DNA of 64,000 nucleotides, taken from the NCBI GenBank assembly GCA_027924585.1, contig BSBM01000994.1, positions 14,717,001 through 14,781,000 on the forward strand. Reading direction: 5' to 3'. The notes beneath the pieces are model-generated. The model was not told where the DNA came from, did no database searches, and saw only the letters and a list, made by a program, of their open reading frames with translations. Each line of letters starts with the position of its first letter. Position 1 is the stretch's first letter. Shown one piece after another: positions 24,005 through 36,700 of this stretch. The position numbers and the translations under genes were made by a program. This DNA is from Larix kaempferi (taxonomy: Eukaryota > Streptophyta > Pinopsida > Pinales > Pinaceae).

Positions 24005-24067
<63 letters not shown>
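23890..24067. repeat. Short tandem units ending in a ~30-unit AT microsatellite
   Basis: Roughly three imperfect units (TTTACCGAATATATATAT...GTATATGCAAGACAT) are followed by alternating AT at 24007-24067. The microsatellite appears to have expanded from the AT stretch inside the last unit. Confidence 0.85.
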
Positions 24068-24070
<3 letters not shown>

Positions 24071-24239
24071 GTTTCTACAAATTTTTAATTTGGAATTCAA
24101 TGTATAGAGATTTAGCATTGTATTTTGTTTGGTTTTGAATGATTTGTAACTGGTGCTTTGCTTATTACATTAGTTTATGAATTTAACATAATTTTAATAG
24201 AAAGCATTGTTGTCATTGAATAATAATAATAATCTGTCA

Positions 24240-24420
24240 TGGCCAAGATATACACCAATTTAGATACTCTTGTTTGTGAGACAAGGAACCCCCTTAATGG
24301 AGGGATTTTATTGCTAAAGCCTATAGAGGTGTACATACCCTACCCCCTTCCGGATTTGAACATATGACCTCCTATGACGAAATTCATGTTCTTAACTGTT
24401 ATATAAGATATTTAATCATG
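24240..24420 (-). mobile_element. Possible tRNA-derived SINE fragment
   Basis: On the minus strand a sequence resembling a polymerase III B box, GTTCAAATC (24353-24361), is preceded by GTCATAGGAGGTCATAT and a weak A-box-like segment. A GGGGGTAGGGTATGTACACC tail then leads to a TCTCACAAACAAGAG region. This order resembles tRNA-related plant SINEs such as the Au family. No target-site duplication or clean 3' end was found, so the limits are approximate. Confidence 0.4.
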
Positions 24421-24429
24421 TTTTCAATA

Positions 24430-25100
24430 CATTGCACATGACTTTTGAGTGAATCGCTAAATCTCAAGTAATAGAATAGTTTGCATTATCTATAATGCTA
24501 AAAAATTATAAATTATTTAGAATTTGACTCAACAAAATTATTTTGAGTTTATTTATCCTTAGGATTGATTTTTTTTAGAAAATATGCTACGCCCATATTC
24601 TCAATCTCGATCATTTTAGTAATTTCCTGAAAACCATAAGCATAGAGTCTAGAGGACTAGTCTAGCTAGGCCTCTTAGTCATCTACTTTTATTAGATCCT
24701 CCTATCACTATTTTTTATTTTCAATTGATATTTTTGTGAATTAAAAGTTAATGGGTTTGATAATTATATTAGCTCACTATGACAAAATATACAAAGAAAA
24801 TAAGTGAAGAATAATACTATTTAAGCTAACAATGATACTATTGCTAAAAGCACATTCCCTCTAAACGCTTTCAATAAAATTTCACAAAAACAAATGCATG
24901 TTGGTCTATGTTTCGCCTATATTTACAATACACAAAAATAAAATTACTTCGACTCTTCTTTTTAGACGAATTTCTTCTTTATCTTTTTCCAAATTAAGAA
25001 TAGATCTAATCTTCTCATTTTCTTCATTTTGGCCTTCATACCGAAGGCTTCATTCTTCATATTTTTCCTTTGCTAGTGTAGCTTCATGTTCATAAAATTT
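24430..25100. other. Intergenic DNA
   Basis: AT-rich sequence without supported features; it runs into the decayed acidic coding-like region that follows. Confidence 0.4.
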
Positions 25101-26130
25101 TAATAGGCTACTTAGGCCTATTTATTCCATCTCCATCTTCAAACATATAATATTTAGCAATGGATTGTTTCCACCTCACAAACTATCATGCATGCCCTCC
25201 ATAACTCGAAATTCATATTCATTAAGTTACTTAGTGGATTGCTACAACATTAATTTATAATAAAATCTGATTTCATCAAAATCTATTTCATAAAAATGGT
25301 TTCAATATGTTCTTCATTGAGATCTTCATTCAACTTTCCTTCATCTTCTATGCCTTCAACATGAAATAAACTATTAGTAAAATCAATTTTACCCCATGGA
25401 ACATCTTCCTTTTCCTTCTTGTATTCTTCATCTACTTTAATAACTTCATGTGCAACTTTTGTGGTTGCTTTCTCCTAAGATGTATAAGTTGTAAGGCCAT
25501 CTTCATGTACATCTTCTTCATGTCATTCATCTCTAATCATAACATCATCTACTTGGTCATTTTCTTCATTGTCAAACATGGTTAACTTTCCAAACAAGAA
25601 TTTATCAATCAACTCCTTTTCATTCAAAATCTGCAAGCAGTCCAATGAGATAAGTGATCATCATCGAATTTGACTTCAAGTGCTTCAGTATTTTCTTTAG
25701 AGATGAAATCCTTCATCATCGCTTTAGCTCCATCTTCACATACTACATCATGGGAAATTTTATCTTCATAATCAATCTTTGCTGGATTTGCTAAACCACT
25801 TGTTGCTTCCTTGGAATATTCACTATCACAGGGTGCTGCATTGGTAACTTTATCTTCATCATTATAAATGTCATCCAATTGTGACCCCGCATAGTGGGAT
25901 TCACCATCTTTTGCTGATGCAGATTTACCTTTAATTTCCCGAACTGCCTCATGCTCTTGCTCTATTTCATGCATAAAGTTTTCCTCCAGTGTGACAACTT
26001 TTTTCAAGATGTTGCTCCCCATTTCATTGTACTTTGTTTCTAGAATACTCCAAGATTCCGTTGCATTTGTACCTTCTTCAATCCTGTTAATATGCTCTCA
26101 CCCAAACCTTGTGGAGTGAGAGATAATGCA
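25100..26130 (-). pseudogene. Decayed acidic coding-like region of unknown family
   Basis: The longest open part (25624-26022, 132 codons) is rich in Asp, Glu and Lys and contains EENFMHEIEQEHEAVREIKG. In other minus-strand frames on both sides, further protein-like acidic segments can be read (for example NEKELIDKFLFGKLTMFDNE and EVIKVDEEYKKEKEDVPWG), separated by stops and a frameshift. This looks like one long acidic, probably coiled-coil protein that has decayed. I do not recognise the family. A retrotransposon gag or a host gene relic are both possible. Confidence 0.3.
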
Positions 26131-26216
26131 ACATTATCATTCGTTATGTCCTTTGTATTTCAAAGTCCGTTCAAATATGTACATATTGTTAGGGTTCTTA
26201 GAAGATACGATTTGCC

Positions 26217-26294
26217 CCAAAATCTCTAAAGGTTAGCTTGATATTTTGTAAATTTCCAAAATCTCTAAATGTTAGCTTGATATTTTGTAAATTT
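26217..26294. repeat. 39-bp tandem duplication
   Basis: Two near-identical copies of a unit starting CCAAAATCTCTAAA and ending TTTTGTAAATTT; one mismatch seen. Confidence 0.85.
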
Positions 26295-26616
26295 CCATGA
26301 TGAGATATTTAATGGCATTGAAAATGAATGACCATAATCTCTTGATCTACACTAGAGGTTGTTTGCAATGAGGCAACTTATTTATAGTGATAATGTAGAA
26401 CATATATGAATGTGTATGAGCTAAGGATATAGAGAACATTTGAATGTTGTCTTAGTCATATAATCTACCCTAGGGGTGCATGGATCCAGTTTCTTCCATT
26501 GTTTTTTCTCATTTTCTTAAGATTTGGAAGTCTTCTTAAATCATCTTACATGATAGTATCTTGTGATCAGACATGTATTCTTATACATTCTGATTTTAAG
26601 GCTGAGGAGTGAAGAT

Positions 26617-27597
26617 TCAAGGGAAAAGCACACTGCGCAGTAAATAAGATTTAACTGCGCAGTAGATGAATATCTTCTCTTTCTTTTGTTGCGGACTTCA
26701 TTGATCATACAATAAGGAACCCCAAATTTACTTCGTGGAACACTTGCTTCACTTAAGAATTAACTTCGCAGTTTTAACTATGCGATATCAACTTTTACTT
26801 CACGGCGATTAACTGCACGATTTCGACATTCTACTACACAGTGAACTTCGCAGTGATGCGCAGTTAACTTCACAATACTTACTTCACAGACTTCTCAAAT
26901 ACTTTCGCGGATCACATAATCAAACTTATCATGAAATATATTTTCTATTGATTAACAACTTAAAACATCTTACGCGAAGTTACTTGTTAAATTAGAACTT
27001 TCACTACGGTGAACTATTTGTAAATCTTGATTTCTTTTACTGCGGGTAAATGTAAACAAAATTCACACGAGTAAATGTGGAGATGGTTTGCGACTTGTAA
27101 TATTCAACATTCTTGAGAATGACACATAAAACTATAGACTTGTATATTTACCATAGAAAACTGCGTGATCCCTCAAAACATGGAAATGAGTTTTCACTTG
27201 ATCTTTTTTACTTTAACAGAGCTTGGCCTCTTGATAAAATTCACGAGAACTTCTTCTCCTTTCACTCTTCTTACACATCTCTCTCTGAGTTTCAACTATG
27301 AGCTTCTACTTATAGCATTTCCTATCAACCGACTTAAGATCGCTTCACTTGGAAGCTACAGGTTTGCATTAAACACATAAATTAATTTCTACCTAAGAAA
27401 TCTTGATGGGCGAACTATTAATGCGGTTACATAAATATAACTTGATGTGCACCGGATTGGCTGTGAACTAACTGACAAACTGATATTGCAGACTACACGC
27501 TGACACAAAAAATACTGACAGCGTCAACTGATGGGGTGACTAGCAGAGCTAACGTAGTAGATACACGATCAACTCATTAATTACATATTTTCCAACA
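26617..27597 (-). repeat. Left LTR of the copia array (3' LTR of unit A)
   Basis: 981 bp, TGTTGGAAAATATG...CCCTTGA on the minus strand. It is flanked on the outside by AAGAT and on the inside by a polypurine tract. Confidence 0.9.
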
Positions 27598-27606
27598 CTC
27601 CCCCTT
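27598..27606 (-). other. Polypurine tract of unit A
   Basis: AAGGGGGAG on the minus strand, directly before the LTR start TGTTGG. Confidence 0.85.
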
Positions 27607-27689
27607 AATTATGAGCGGATGGGGATCATAAAAAAAAATTAAAATATTACAAAATATTTCAGACTTGAAACATGCTCTATGTATGATTA

Positions 27690-29230
27690 AGTTCACTTCG
27701 TAAAACTTGTCACTCCCAAACAACTTCGCAGATATTGGAATGGGTCCTTTGCCAATGGTTTTGTAAATATGTCTGCTACTTGATCTTCAGAACTGCAAAA
27801 TTCTAAACATATTTCTTTGTTGTTTATCAATTCTCTGATGAAGTGATACCTTGTGTCGATGTGCTTGGTTCTCTTGTGATATACATGGTTCTTTGATAGT
27901 GCAATAGCTGAATTGTTTTCACAGTAAATGACTGTGGGTTCTTGTTGGTTCTACGACAGATCACTTGACGTCCTCCGCATCCAAACTGCTTGACATGTAG
28001 CGCTTGTAGCTGCAACATACTCTGCTTCTGCTGAAAAAAGAGTTACTATGGGCTATTTCTTTGATGCCCATGATAGAACACCTGTTCCTACATGAAATGT
28101 ATTCCCAAATGTGTTTTTTCTATCATCTATGTTGCCTCCTTTGTCACTGTTAGTGTATCCAATGCGTTTGAAATTTTTTGAGGTTGAATAAAAAATACCA
28201 AATTCTTTTGTTCCACTTACATACCTTAGAATGCTTTTACATGCTTGCCAATGCGATTCTTTTGGTGACTCCATGAATATTGAGATTAAGCTGACTCCAT
28301 ACATGATATATGGCCTTGTTTCTATAATATACATAAGGTTGCCAACAAGCCTTTTAAACAGAGTAGGATCTACATTGGATCCATCATCGTCCTTGCTCAA
28401 TTTCAAACCTGTTATTACTATTGTTGGAGCTGTCTTACAATTTAATATCTTAAATCTATTCAAGACATCACTTGCATATTTTGATTGAAATATAAATATC
28501 TCATTTTCAATCTGTTGGACTTCAATGCCCATAAAATACTTCATCAGCCCCAAATTAGTCATTTCAAATTCACTTTTCATGACTGTTCTAAATTCTTCTA
28601 TGCCAAAATCACCAGTAAATATTAAATCATCTACATACAGGCAGACAATTAGCTTATTACTTTGCTCATTGATTTTTGTGTATAGCATTGGCTCACATTC
28701 ACTTCTGTGAAATCCATTCTAAATGACGTATGAGTGAATGCGACTGTACCAAGCTCTAGGATCTTGCTTCAAACCATATCATGCCTTTTTCAGTCTGTAT
28801 ACTCTATGTCCTTGTCCTGGAACTTCATAGCCTTGTGGCTGCTCCACATATACTTCCTCTTCCAAATAACCATTTAAAAACGTAGACTTTACATCCATTT
28901 GATAAACAGGCAATTTCTTATGTGCTGCGATGGACAAAACTGTTCTCATTGTATCCATTCGAGCTATAGGTGCAAAAGTTTCATTGAAGTCTATGCCACG
29001 CTATTGTGCGAATCCTCTTGCTACCAATCTTTCCTTGTGCTCTTTGCACAATTCCATCAGCATCTTGCTTGGTCTTATAAATCCATTTCACACTTATCAC
29101 ATCCTTGTCCTTAGGAACATTGACCGGTTCCCATGTTTGATTCTTCTCTATGCATTCTATTTCTTCATTCATGGCTTATGCCCAGACTTCATCTTCAACA
29201 GCTTCTTCATATGTTAGCGGATCATTAACT
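27690..29230 (-). pseudogene. Copia unit A reverse transcriptase and RNase H
   Basis: The 211-codon open part at 28053-28688 begins within reverse transcriptase. It contains the catalytic LYVDDLIFTGD and runs through YFMGIEV, the RPYIMYGVSLIS segment and VSGTKEFGI into RNase H (TNSDKGGNIDDRK, VLSWASKK). The rest of RNase H to about 27690 and the N-terminal reverse transcriptase (CIEKNQTWEPVNVPK, ISVKWIYKTK at about 28981-29172) are in other frames or behind stops. In family members these domains copy element RNA into DNA. This unit is inactive through multiple stops and frameshifts. Confidence 0.88.
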
Positions 29231-30161
29231 TGAGAAAATAATGCAAAACATGAGAATGAATTAGGTGTACCAGTCTCATATATCTCACACATACTTCTTG
29301 TTCTTGGCAGAGTTGTTGGTGTCCAACTTTGCGAGTTGTTTGATGGAGTTTGATGTGCACTTGGTGTGCTTGTTGGAGTTGCTTGAGCTGCGACTTGTGT
29401 CGGAATTGCTTATGCTAAACCATGCTGTGAAGTCCTGGGAGTAGATGGTGCTGCGAATTTTTGATTCACATGCGGAGTCTCAACCACATCTTCTGCAATG
29501 TCATCATGTTCAATATGTGACACAATTTTCACATTTTTCTCTACAGTTCCATCCCATGGTTCATTTTCGACAAACTAAACATCATGACAGATAATAACTT
29601 TTATTGCAATAGGATCATACAACTTGTATGCTTTTGTGTCTTCAGAATTCCAAATAAAAATGTATTTCTATCCTTTAGTGTCTAATTTCCTTCTTAGCTC
29701 ATCCAGAATATTTGCGTATGCTACACAACCAAAAAATTTTAAATGCGAAACACTATGTTTCATACCTGTCCATGCTTCCTGTGGAACGTTGTTCTTCACG
29801 CTTTTCCTTAAACATCGATTCATGATGTAAGCAGCAATTGCCACTGCTTCATCCCAGTATTCATTTGACAGATGCATGGCTGCCAACATACTATGCGCCA
29901 TCTCCATAATGGTTATGTTCTTCCTCTTTGTGATACCATTTTGCTGCGGTGCATACCGCGCAGTGAATTGGTTATGTATGCCATGATTTTTGCAAAATTT
30001 TAGGAAATCATTTGAGGCATATTCACCACCTCTATAATGTTCTTAAGATCTTGATGCTTTAACCACTTTGCTTCTCCGCAAGTGCCTTGAACTGCTGAAA
30101 GCAACTAAACGCATCAGATTTATTTTTTAGAAAATATAGCCAGGTTTTTCTTGTGAAATCA
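29231..30161 (-). pseudogene. Copia unit A integrase, C-terminal part
   Basis: Fragments include MEMAHSMLAAMHLSNEYWDEA and LKFFGCVAY (29668-29907), typical of the copia integrase after the catalytic Glu. The core continues to 30161, where a solo LTR interrupts it, and resumes at 31617. The stretch 29256-29680 is a low-conservation linker that is deleted in unit B. Confidence 0.8.
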
Positions 30162-31611
30162 TGTCACATCCCCTCCCATACTACTAGTGCAATGGAGAGG
30201 ATCGTGATCCCAAGCCAGGCATCCAGCCCCATAAGCTCATTTCATGAGCAATCACATACTAAATGGAGATATGAGGATGCATAAATCTTTAAAAAAAAAC
30301 ACAGCGGAAGTAATTACAATTACTCATTCATTTCACATTCAAGGTATTCATCCATTAAACAATTGAAAGATAGCACAAGAGGATACTTATCTTAATGAAG
30401 TAATCCCAAGCAACCAGCTATGCTTCTGCAACGTTCCACCCGACCGTAGGCCAGTGTGCTCTTTAATCTCTCAGCACCACTGCCACCCCCGAGCTGGGCA
30501 TGATCTCCACAAGGAAAAGGGAAAACAGGCTCTCACATAGCCAAAGATATGCCAGAATCAGCCAATCCAACTAGCGGTTGGGTTTCTCAGGCTGCTAAGA
30601 GGTGGGCAGAGGTGAGTTACTAGGCTAGTGGCTCAACCATGGAGCTATGGGTACACCATTGGGCTCATCAAGCCAAATCTGTCCTCTTCCTCTCTTGAAG
30701 CTCCTGCTCACAGGTTCAAATCTAAAACGGGATGCACTGAACAACAAAACCACAATTACTGGGCATGAGGAAAATGATTTCCACAGTGGGATGCATGAGA
30801 TGGGGTTTCAACTCACTCAGAAAAATGTGGGAACACACAAAAATGAAATGGGAAGATGGGAAACAACCCTGGGAAGCCAATCCGTTTTTAGAAAAACGTC
30901 CTTGGACATTCGGGGGCAAAAACGACCTCCATACACTCCCCAAATCGTGGCTCTCCTCTCCCAGGCTACTGCATATGCAAAAACGAACTCCCAGGCATGG
31001 AGAAATGCAGGATTTGGATGGAAAACGTGCAGGAAAAGGCCCAGCTAACTCCAACTGGGTGAGTGAGTGAAGACTTCCCATTCCCCATGGCTTTGGGCAC
31101 CATTTCGTGGGTGTTTTCTTGCCCAACAAGCAAAAACATGAATTTCCAGGTTAATGGCTTGCCCATGCACGAAAATGGCTTGCCCATACTTCATCATTTC
31201 CAAGGCATTTACTGCCTTAACCAATTTATTGGGAGAATTAAATGATTGGGTGCATGAGACCAAATGGGTAGTTGAGAGTTCATGGGTTTCCTCAATGAAA
31301 TGGCTTAACACCATGGCTCAAGGGTTTGGCTATTTTTCCCTCCCTTATTCCTTGTAAAGATCATGCCCCCGTCTCTTTGTTGCATTGCGTAGTTGATTGC
31401 GGATTTTTCATTAAAATTGCATATTTACATGGTGTCTTATTTACATTGTGCCCATCTCACACAAGAACCATATGCATCTATTCTAATTGCCGATACATAA
31501 AACGATAAGTCAGTGGCGGGGCCTTGGCCTTGAGCTCCTCGCCATGACTAAATGACAATATTTACATCATTTACAATATTAATGCAATAGGGTTAAGCTG
31601 GGGACGTTACA
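30162..31611. mobile_element. Solo LTR, 1,450 bp, with AATCA target-site duplication
   Basis: The sequence runs from TGTCACATCCCC to GGGGACGTTACA, whose reverse complement is nearly identical over 12 bp. It is flanked by AATCA at 30157-30161 and 31612-31616. Comparison with the undisturbed homologous site in unit B (about 43930) confirms a clean insertion in integrase coding sequence. No internal domain remains, so this is a solo LTR left by LTR-LTR recombination. It appears less AT-rich than its surroundings. Its termini resemble plant Ty3/gypsy LTRs, an inference only. Confidence 0.88.
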
Positions 31612-31616
31612 AATCA

Positions 31617-32520
31617 TCAATAAAAGTGAGAAGATAAGTGCATCCTCCCATGGACGGTGTTTGCATTGGTCCAGAAATAACAGAGTGCACAATTTCAAGT
31701 GGTGTGCGAGCTCTGTATGACTTTCCAACTGGAAAAGTCTGTCTATACTGTTTTCCAAAAATATAGCCTTCACAAATTCTCTCTGGCTTTTCAATCAGAG
31801 GCAATCCTTTCACCATAATATCCTTCATGTGCAGTAGCTTCAGCCAACCAAAATTGAGATGTCCAAATCTAAAAAGTCACAACCAGGATTCATCCCGAAT
31901 TTCTGTTTGAAACGCAGCTTGCATTACGCTGTCTTTTTCTTCCTTTGCACAGTGAATGTCTGTTGCTTTTCTTTCTACTTTGAATGCAGATCCATAATTT
32001 TTCCTTTTATGATGGGTCTTCTCCTCAAAGGAAACAAGTGATTGCTTGTCATCTTCACTTCGGCTATACATTGATTCCTTGGATATATGTCTTTGATCAG
32101 ACAACACTTTCCTATCATATGGATTTTGTAACCTTTTTCCATCAGTTGTCTAGTACTCATCAAATTATGCTTCAAACCTTGAACATAATAAACATCAAGA
32201 ATAAATTTATGCTCCCCTTGTTTTGTTAGAATATCAATAGTACCCTTACCCAAAACAATGAATTGGATATTGTTTCCAAGTGTGACATCAGTTTGAACTG
32301 ATTTATCTAGACTAGAGAATAGATTTAAATTACTAGTCATATGATTGCTACAACTTGAGTCTAAATACCATATGCCATTTGGACTTTCTTGAACAGCATT
32401 GCATTTAAGTGAAATTGTGCATGTTAAGAACAGTGAGCTGTTTGAAATGTTGTTGTTGCTTGACTGAGCTTCACCTTGATTTCCTTGGTCATACTGCTTC
32501 TTCCTGCATTCATATGTGAA
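31617..32520 (-). pseudogene. Copia unit A protease, pre-integrase and integrase N-terminus
   Basis: The pre-integrase region (31975-32340) shows LGNNIQFIVLGKGTIDI, DVYYVQGLKHNLMS and a decayed zinc region downstream (LRFGH-type). Just upstream is the protease active-site motif WYLDSSCSNHM, where the usual Gly after Asp-Ser is Ser, an unfavourable change. The frame is broken by several stops. The left-over zinc-knuckle coding ends at 32520, where the nested copia element begins with the shared GTGTC duplication. Confidence 0.78.
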
Positions 32521-32525
32521 GTGTC

Positions 32526-33134
32526 TGTTGATGTATATGTAACTTCGGAATGTATTCCATCTGTATATTATATATATATTTATTGTACCCTTATAAGAGA
32601 TGTGTTATTCCTCTATAAGGAAGTGTCGTCATGTGGATTGACAAGTGTCGCAAGTGTGTGTACTTGCCGATGGGTTATTAGACCACCATTTGGGGTCGGC
32701 CCGGAATTATATATAATATAATGTGGATGTATCTAAGAAGACAAGTCGGCCCCATTGGGTCACTGGGCAAAAAGGTAAGTATAAATAGAGATAGGAGATC
32801 TCTATTTTACTCACTCGGAAAAAGTAACTCACTCTCTCTCTGGAAAGTGGCGCACTTGTGAGGAGGAGGAGGATCATCTGCTAGGAGACTATCTCAGTGT
32901 TATTTGGTTGTATTTTGGTTGAGCCATTGCTCTCTCTATCTCTGAGGAAGTTGTGGGGTTTTTCACCTTAGGGTTTTCCCCACGGAAACTCTGTGTCTCT
33001 TGTCTCTATGCTTTTGATTCTTGTGATGCTTGTGATGCTTGTCATATTATAATTGTCATGCATTGATATACTGTAGATGTTATTCTCTCAGCAAATATCC
33101 TAGAGTATAATGAATTAATGCTCAAAATTTAACA
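32526..33134 (+). repeat. 5' LTR of nested copia element
   Basis: 609 bp, TGTTGATGTATATG start and AAAATTTAACA end. A TATA box (TATAAATAG) starts at 32780, so the transcript should start around 32810. Confidence 0.95.
32780..32788 (+). promoter_or_regulatory. TATA box of the nested copia 5' LTR
   Basis: TATAAATAG lies in the middle of the LTR, as expected for the U3/R promoter; the same motif is at 39534-39542 in the 3' LTR. Confidence 0.6.
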
Positions 33135-33147
33135 TGGTATCGGAGCC
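33135..33147 (+). other. Primer-binding site (initiator Met tRNA)
   Basis: TGGTATCGGAGCC directly abuts the LTR. It differs at one base from the usual plant initiator-Met primer site TGGTATCAGAGCC. Confidence 0.88.
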
Positions 33148-33708
33148 TAACTGAGAAGAAGACATTTTGCAGTGACGGAAGCTTGTATTCCTTGTTTATT
33201 GGGTTTCTCTCCACATATTTTTGAAATTTAGTATAGTAGATTGGATCTACTCATCAAGGCGCATCTATCTGTCCAATCAGAATTCAGTTCCGAGCATTTT
33301 CAGATTTGGCCCTAAAAATTAGGGTTTCCACAAAAATAGGAATTTCTGGAAACTGAAGGCACAGCTAGAAGCTCCTTGCAAAAATCGAAGGTTTGAGCTT
33401 TGGATCAAGATTTTTGGCTGGGTAGATCTCCGGGAAACTCAAACCCTAATTCAGGGCTCTCCTTAGTGAACCCGGGAGGACAAAAAGGCAATTTTGAAGG
33501 GCAAGACTTTGCTGATCTCAAATTCTAAATGTACTAGGCTGATCAGCTCTCCAAGGTGCATCTTTCTATCCTTTCAGAATTTGGAAATTCACATTTTGAA
33601 TTTTTAGGGTTTCTCTGACAAACCCTAATCCGGGACCAGATCCAGTTTTCAGCACTTCAAGTGGTAAGTCCTAAATCTTTTCTATTTCCATTTGAAGTAC
33701 TCTTCAAG

Positions 33709-36700
33709 ATGTCTCTCCACACCAAGCTTGAGGATAAGCTTGAAGGGGCTGATAACTTTCGAGCCTGGAAGTATAGGATTGGGTTAATCCTGGAAGAGAA
33801 TGAGTTGGACTCATATGTGAAAGAAGACATCCCTATCCCAGAGGATGAAGAGGCCAAGGCATTGCACAAGAAGAACTTGGTCAAGGCAAAGAGAATCATT
33901 GTTGATTCTATCAAAGACCATCTCATACCCCATGTGTCTTCTCTTAAGACACCCAAGGAGATGTTTGACTCTTTGACCAAGCTGTTTGAAGGAAAGAACA
34001 TAAATCGGAAGATGACCTTGCGGAACCAATTGAAAGTAGTGAAGTTTCAGAATGGAGAAACCATTCAATCTTACTTTTCAAGGGTCTCCCAGATCAAGGA
34101 ACAACTAGAAGCAGTGGATGAAATGGTGGAGAATGGTGAAGTGGTGATGACCACTCTAAATGGCCTACCCAGGTCATGGGATTCCTTTATTCAAGGAATT
34201 TGTGCAAGGAAGAAGTTGATCTCCTTCAGTAGACTTCGGGAAGAATTCTCTCAAGAAGAAGCTAGACTTATAGCTCGTGGAGAAAAGATGGGAGGTGAAG
34301 ATCAAGCTCTTGCAGCCCACACCAGGAAAGGAAAGTTCAAGAAAGAGCCATCTCACTCCAAGAGATCTTCACATCAATTCAAAGAAAGAAGAGTATGCTT
34401 CACCTGTAATGAGAAAGGACATATTGCCATAAATTGTCCCAAGAACAAAAAGGACAACAACATCTCCAACAAGAAGAAGAAGGGTGGCAAAAGAAGGTCT
34501 CATGTTCATGCTGCCGAAGATGATGAACCTCCAAAGAAGAAGGCTAGGGCAGAAAGTGATAGTAATGATGACTCATCAAGTGAAAAAGAGTATGTTCTGA
34601 TCTTTGCTCTCATAGGTACCATCTCTCATGGTTGTAATGATTGGTTGATTGATAGTGGGGCTTCCAAACACATGACTGGGTTCAAAGAATCTTTTGTGAA
34701 CCTATCTGAACATGAATCACCCCATAAGGTGAAACTTGGAGATGATTATCAATACCCAATCAAAGGAAGTGGTGAAGCCTCCTACAACCTAGATTCTGGA
34801 AAATCTCTGAAGATGAAGGACGTACTTTATGTACCTGGGCTCAAGAAGAACTTACTCTCCATTTCTGCATTAGATGCAAAAGGTATGAGGGTTGCATTTG
34901 TGGATGGCCAAGTCCTAATGTGGCCAAAGGGAAAGACCATAGATGATGCAGTAGTAATTGGAGAGCAAGAGGGAGGCTTGTATAAATTGAAGGGACAACC
35001 TGAACATGCCATGGTGCATGAATCCATGGAGCCAAGTGAACTTTGGCATAGAAGACTTGCTCACATGCACTATAGAGCACTTCCAATTGCAAGCAAGGCA
35101 GTAGAGGGTCTTCCTGAAATCAAGACCAAAAATGAAGGTGTTTGCAAAGGATGTGCAAAAGGTAAGAACATTAAGAAGGCTTTCCCAAGCAGTGAAAGCA
35201 AGGTAAAAGACATCCTAGAAATCATCCACTCAGATGTATGTGGCCCTATGTCATCCAGTTCCCTGAGTGGGTATGTTTACTATGTCTCATTTATTGATGA
35301 CTTCTCTAGGAAGACTTGGGTATACTTCTTGAAGGGCAAAGATGAGGTGCTTGATAAATTCAAGGAATTCAAAACTTTGATGGAGAATCAAACTGACAAG
35401 AAGATCAAAACATTCAGATCCGACAATGGTGGAGAATTCACCTCAAATGACTTCAAGAAGCTTTGCAGTGATTCAGGGATTAAGAGGGAGTTGACTACTC
35501 CTTATAATCCTCAACAGAATGGAGTTGCAGAAAGGAAGAACAGAACTATCATGGAAGCAGCAAGAGCAATGTTGCATGACCAAGATCTTCCTATGCATCT
35601 ATGGGCAGAAGCAGCTAGAACAGCTGTATATGTGCAGAACAGAACACCCCACAAGATATTGGACAACAAGACACCAGAAGAAGTCTTTTCTGGTAAGAAA
35701 CCTGAAGTCAGCCATCTCAGAATATTTGGTTGTCCTGTATACACTCATGTCCCAAAGGAAAAGAGGACTAAACTAGATCCTTCAGGAAAGAAGGGCATCT
35801 TTGTGGGTTACAGTGAAAGTTCGAAGGCTTACAGAATATACTTTCCAGGGTTCAAGAAGATTGATGTCAGCAGGGATGTAACATTTGATGAGAACTCAGC
35901 ATTCATCAAATCAAGGAAGACACCTACCGAAGTTTATGAAGAACCTAAGGAAACAAGATTTCAGGACACTACCATGACTGAGGCAGCTCCAAAAGCTGTT
36001 CGTGAGTTTGAAGATCCACAAGAACCTGTATATCCACCCAGTGAGGATAACTCTCACAAGAGGAAACCTGTATGGGCTAGAGAGCTCATTCAAGATGCAG
36101 AAAGATTTGGTATTCCAGAAGAAGAACATAGAGCAAAGAAGAGAACTAGATCACAGACCAGCTATGTTGCTTTACTTTGTGACATTATGAACAAAGAGCC
36201 TTCCACTTATGAAGAGGCAGCGAAAAAGAAAGAATGGAAGGATGCAATGGTTGAGGAATACCAATCAATAATGAAGAATGATGTTTGGGATGTTGTCCCA
36301 AGACCTAAAGAGAAGTCTGTTGTGACTTCTAAATGGATCTTCAAAATCAAGCATGCTGCAGATGGCAGTGTGGAGAAATACAAAGCAAGATTCATAGCGC
36401 GTGGATTCTCTTAGAAAGAGGGAATAGATTATGAAGAAACTTTTGCACCTGTAGCCAGGTATACTTCCATCAGAACAGTACTTGCCCTGGCTGCAGCTAT
36501 GAAATGGAAAATACACCAGATGGATGTCAAGACTGCTTTCCTGAATGGTATAGATGAAGAGGAAGTATATGTGGAACAACCACTTGGTTTTGAAATACAT
36601 GACAGGGAGTCATATGTGTGCAGACTGAAGAAAGCCTTGTATGGCTTGAAGCAAGCTCCTAGAACTTGGTATGGTAGGATGGACAGTTTCCTATCTAGTT

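Noticed and set aside
23894-24138. Open frames encoding long Ile-Tyr runs
   Set aside because: Direct translation of the AT microsatellite, not a gene.
30647-31357. Several overlapping open frames of 60-135 codons on both strands
   Set aside because: All lie inside the 1,450-bp solo LTR, have no family motifs, and reflect its lower AT content.
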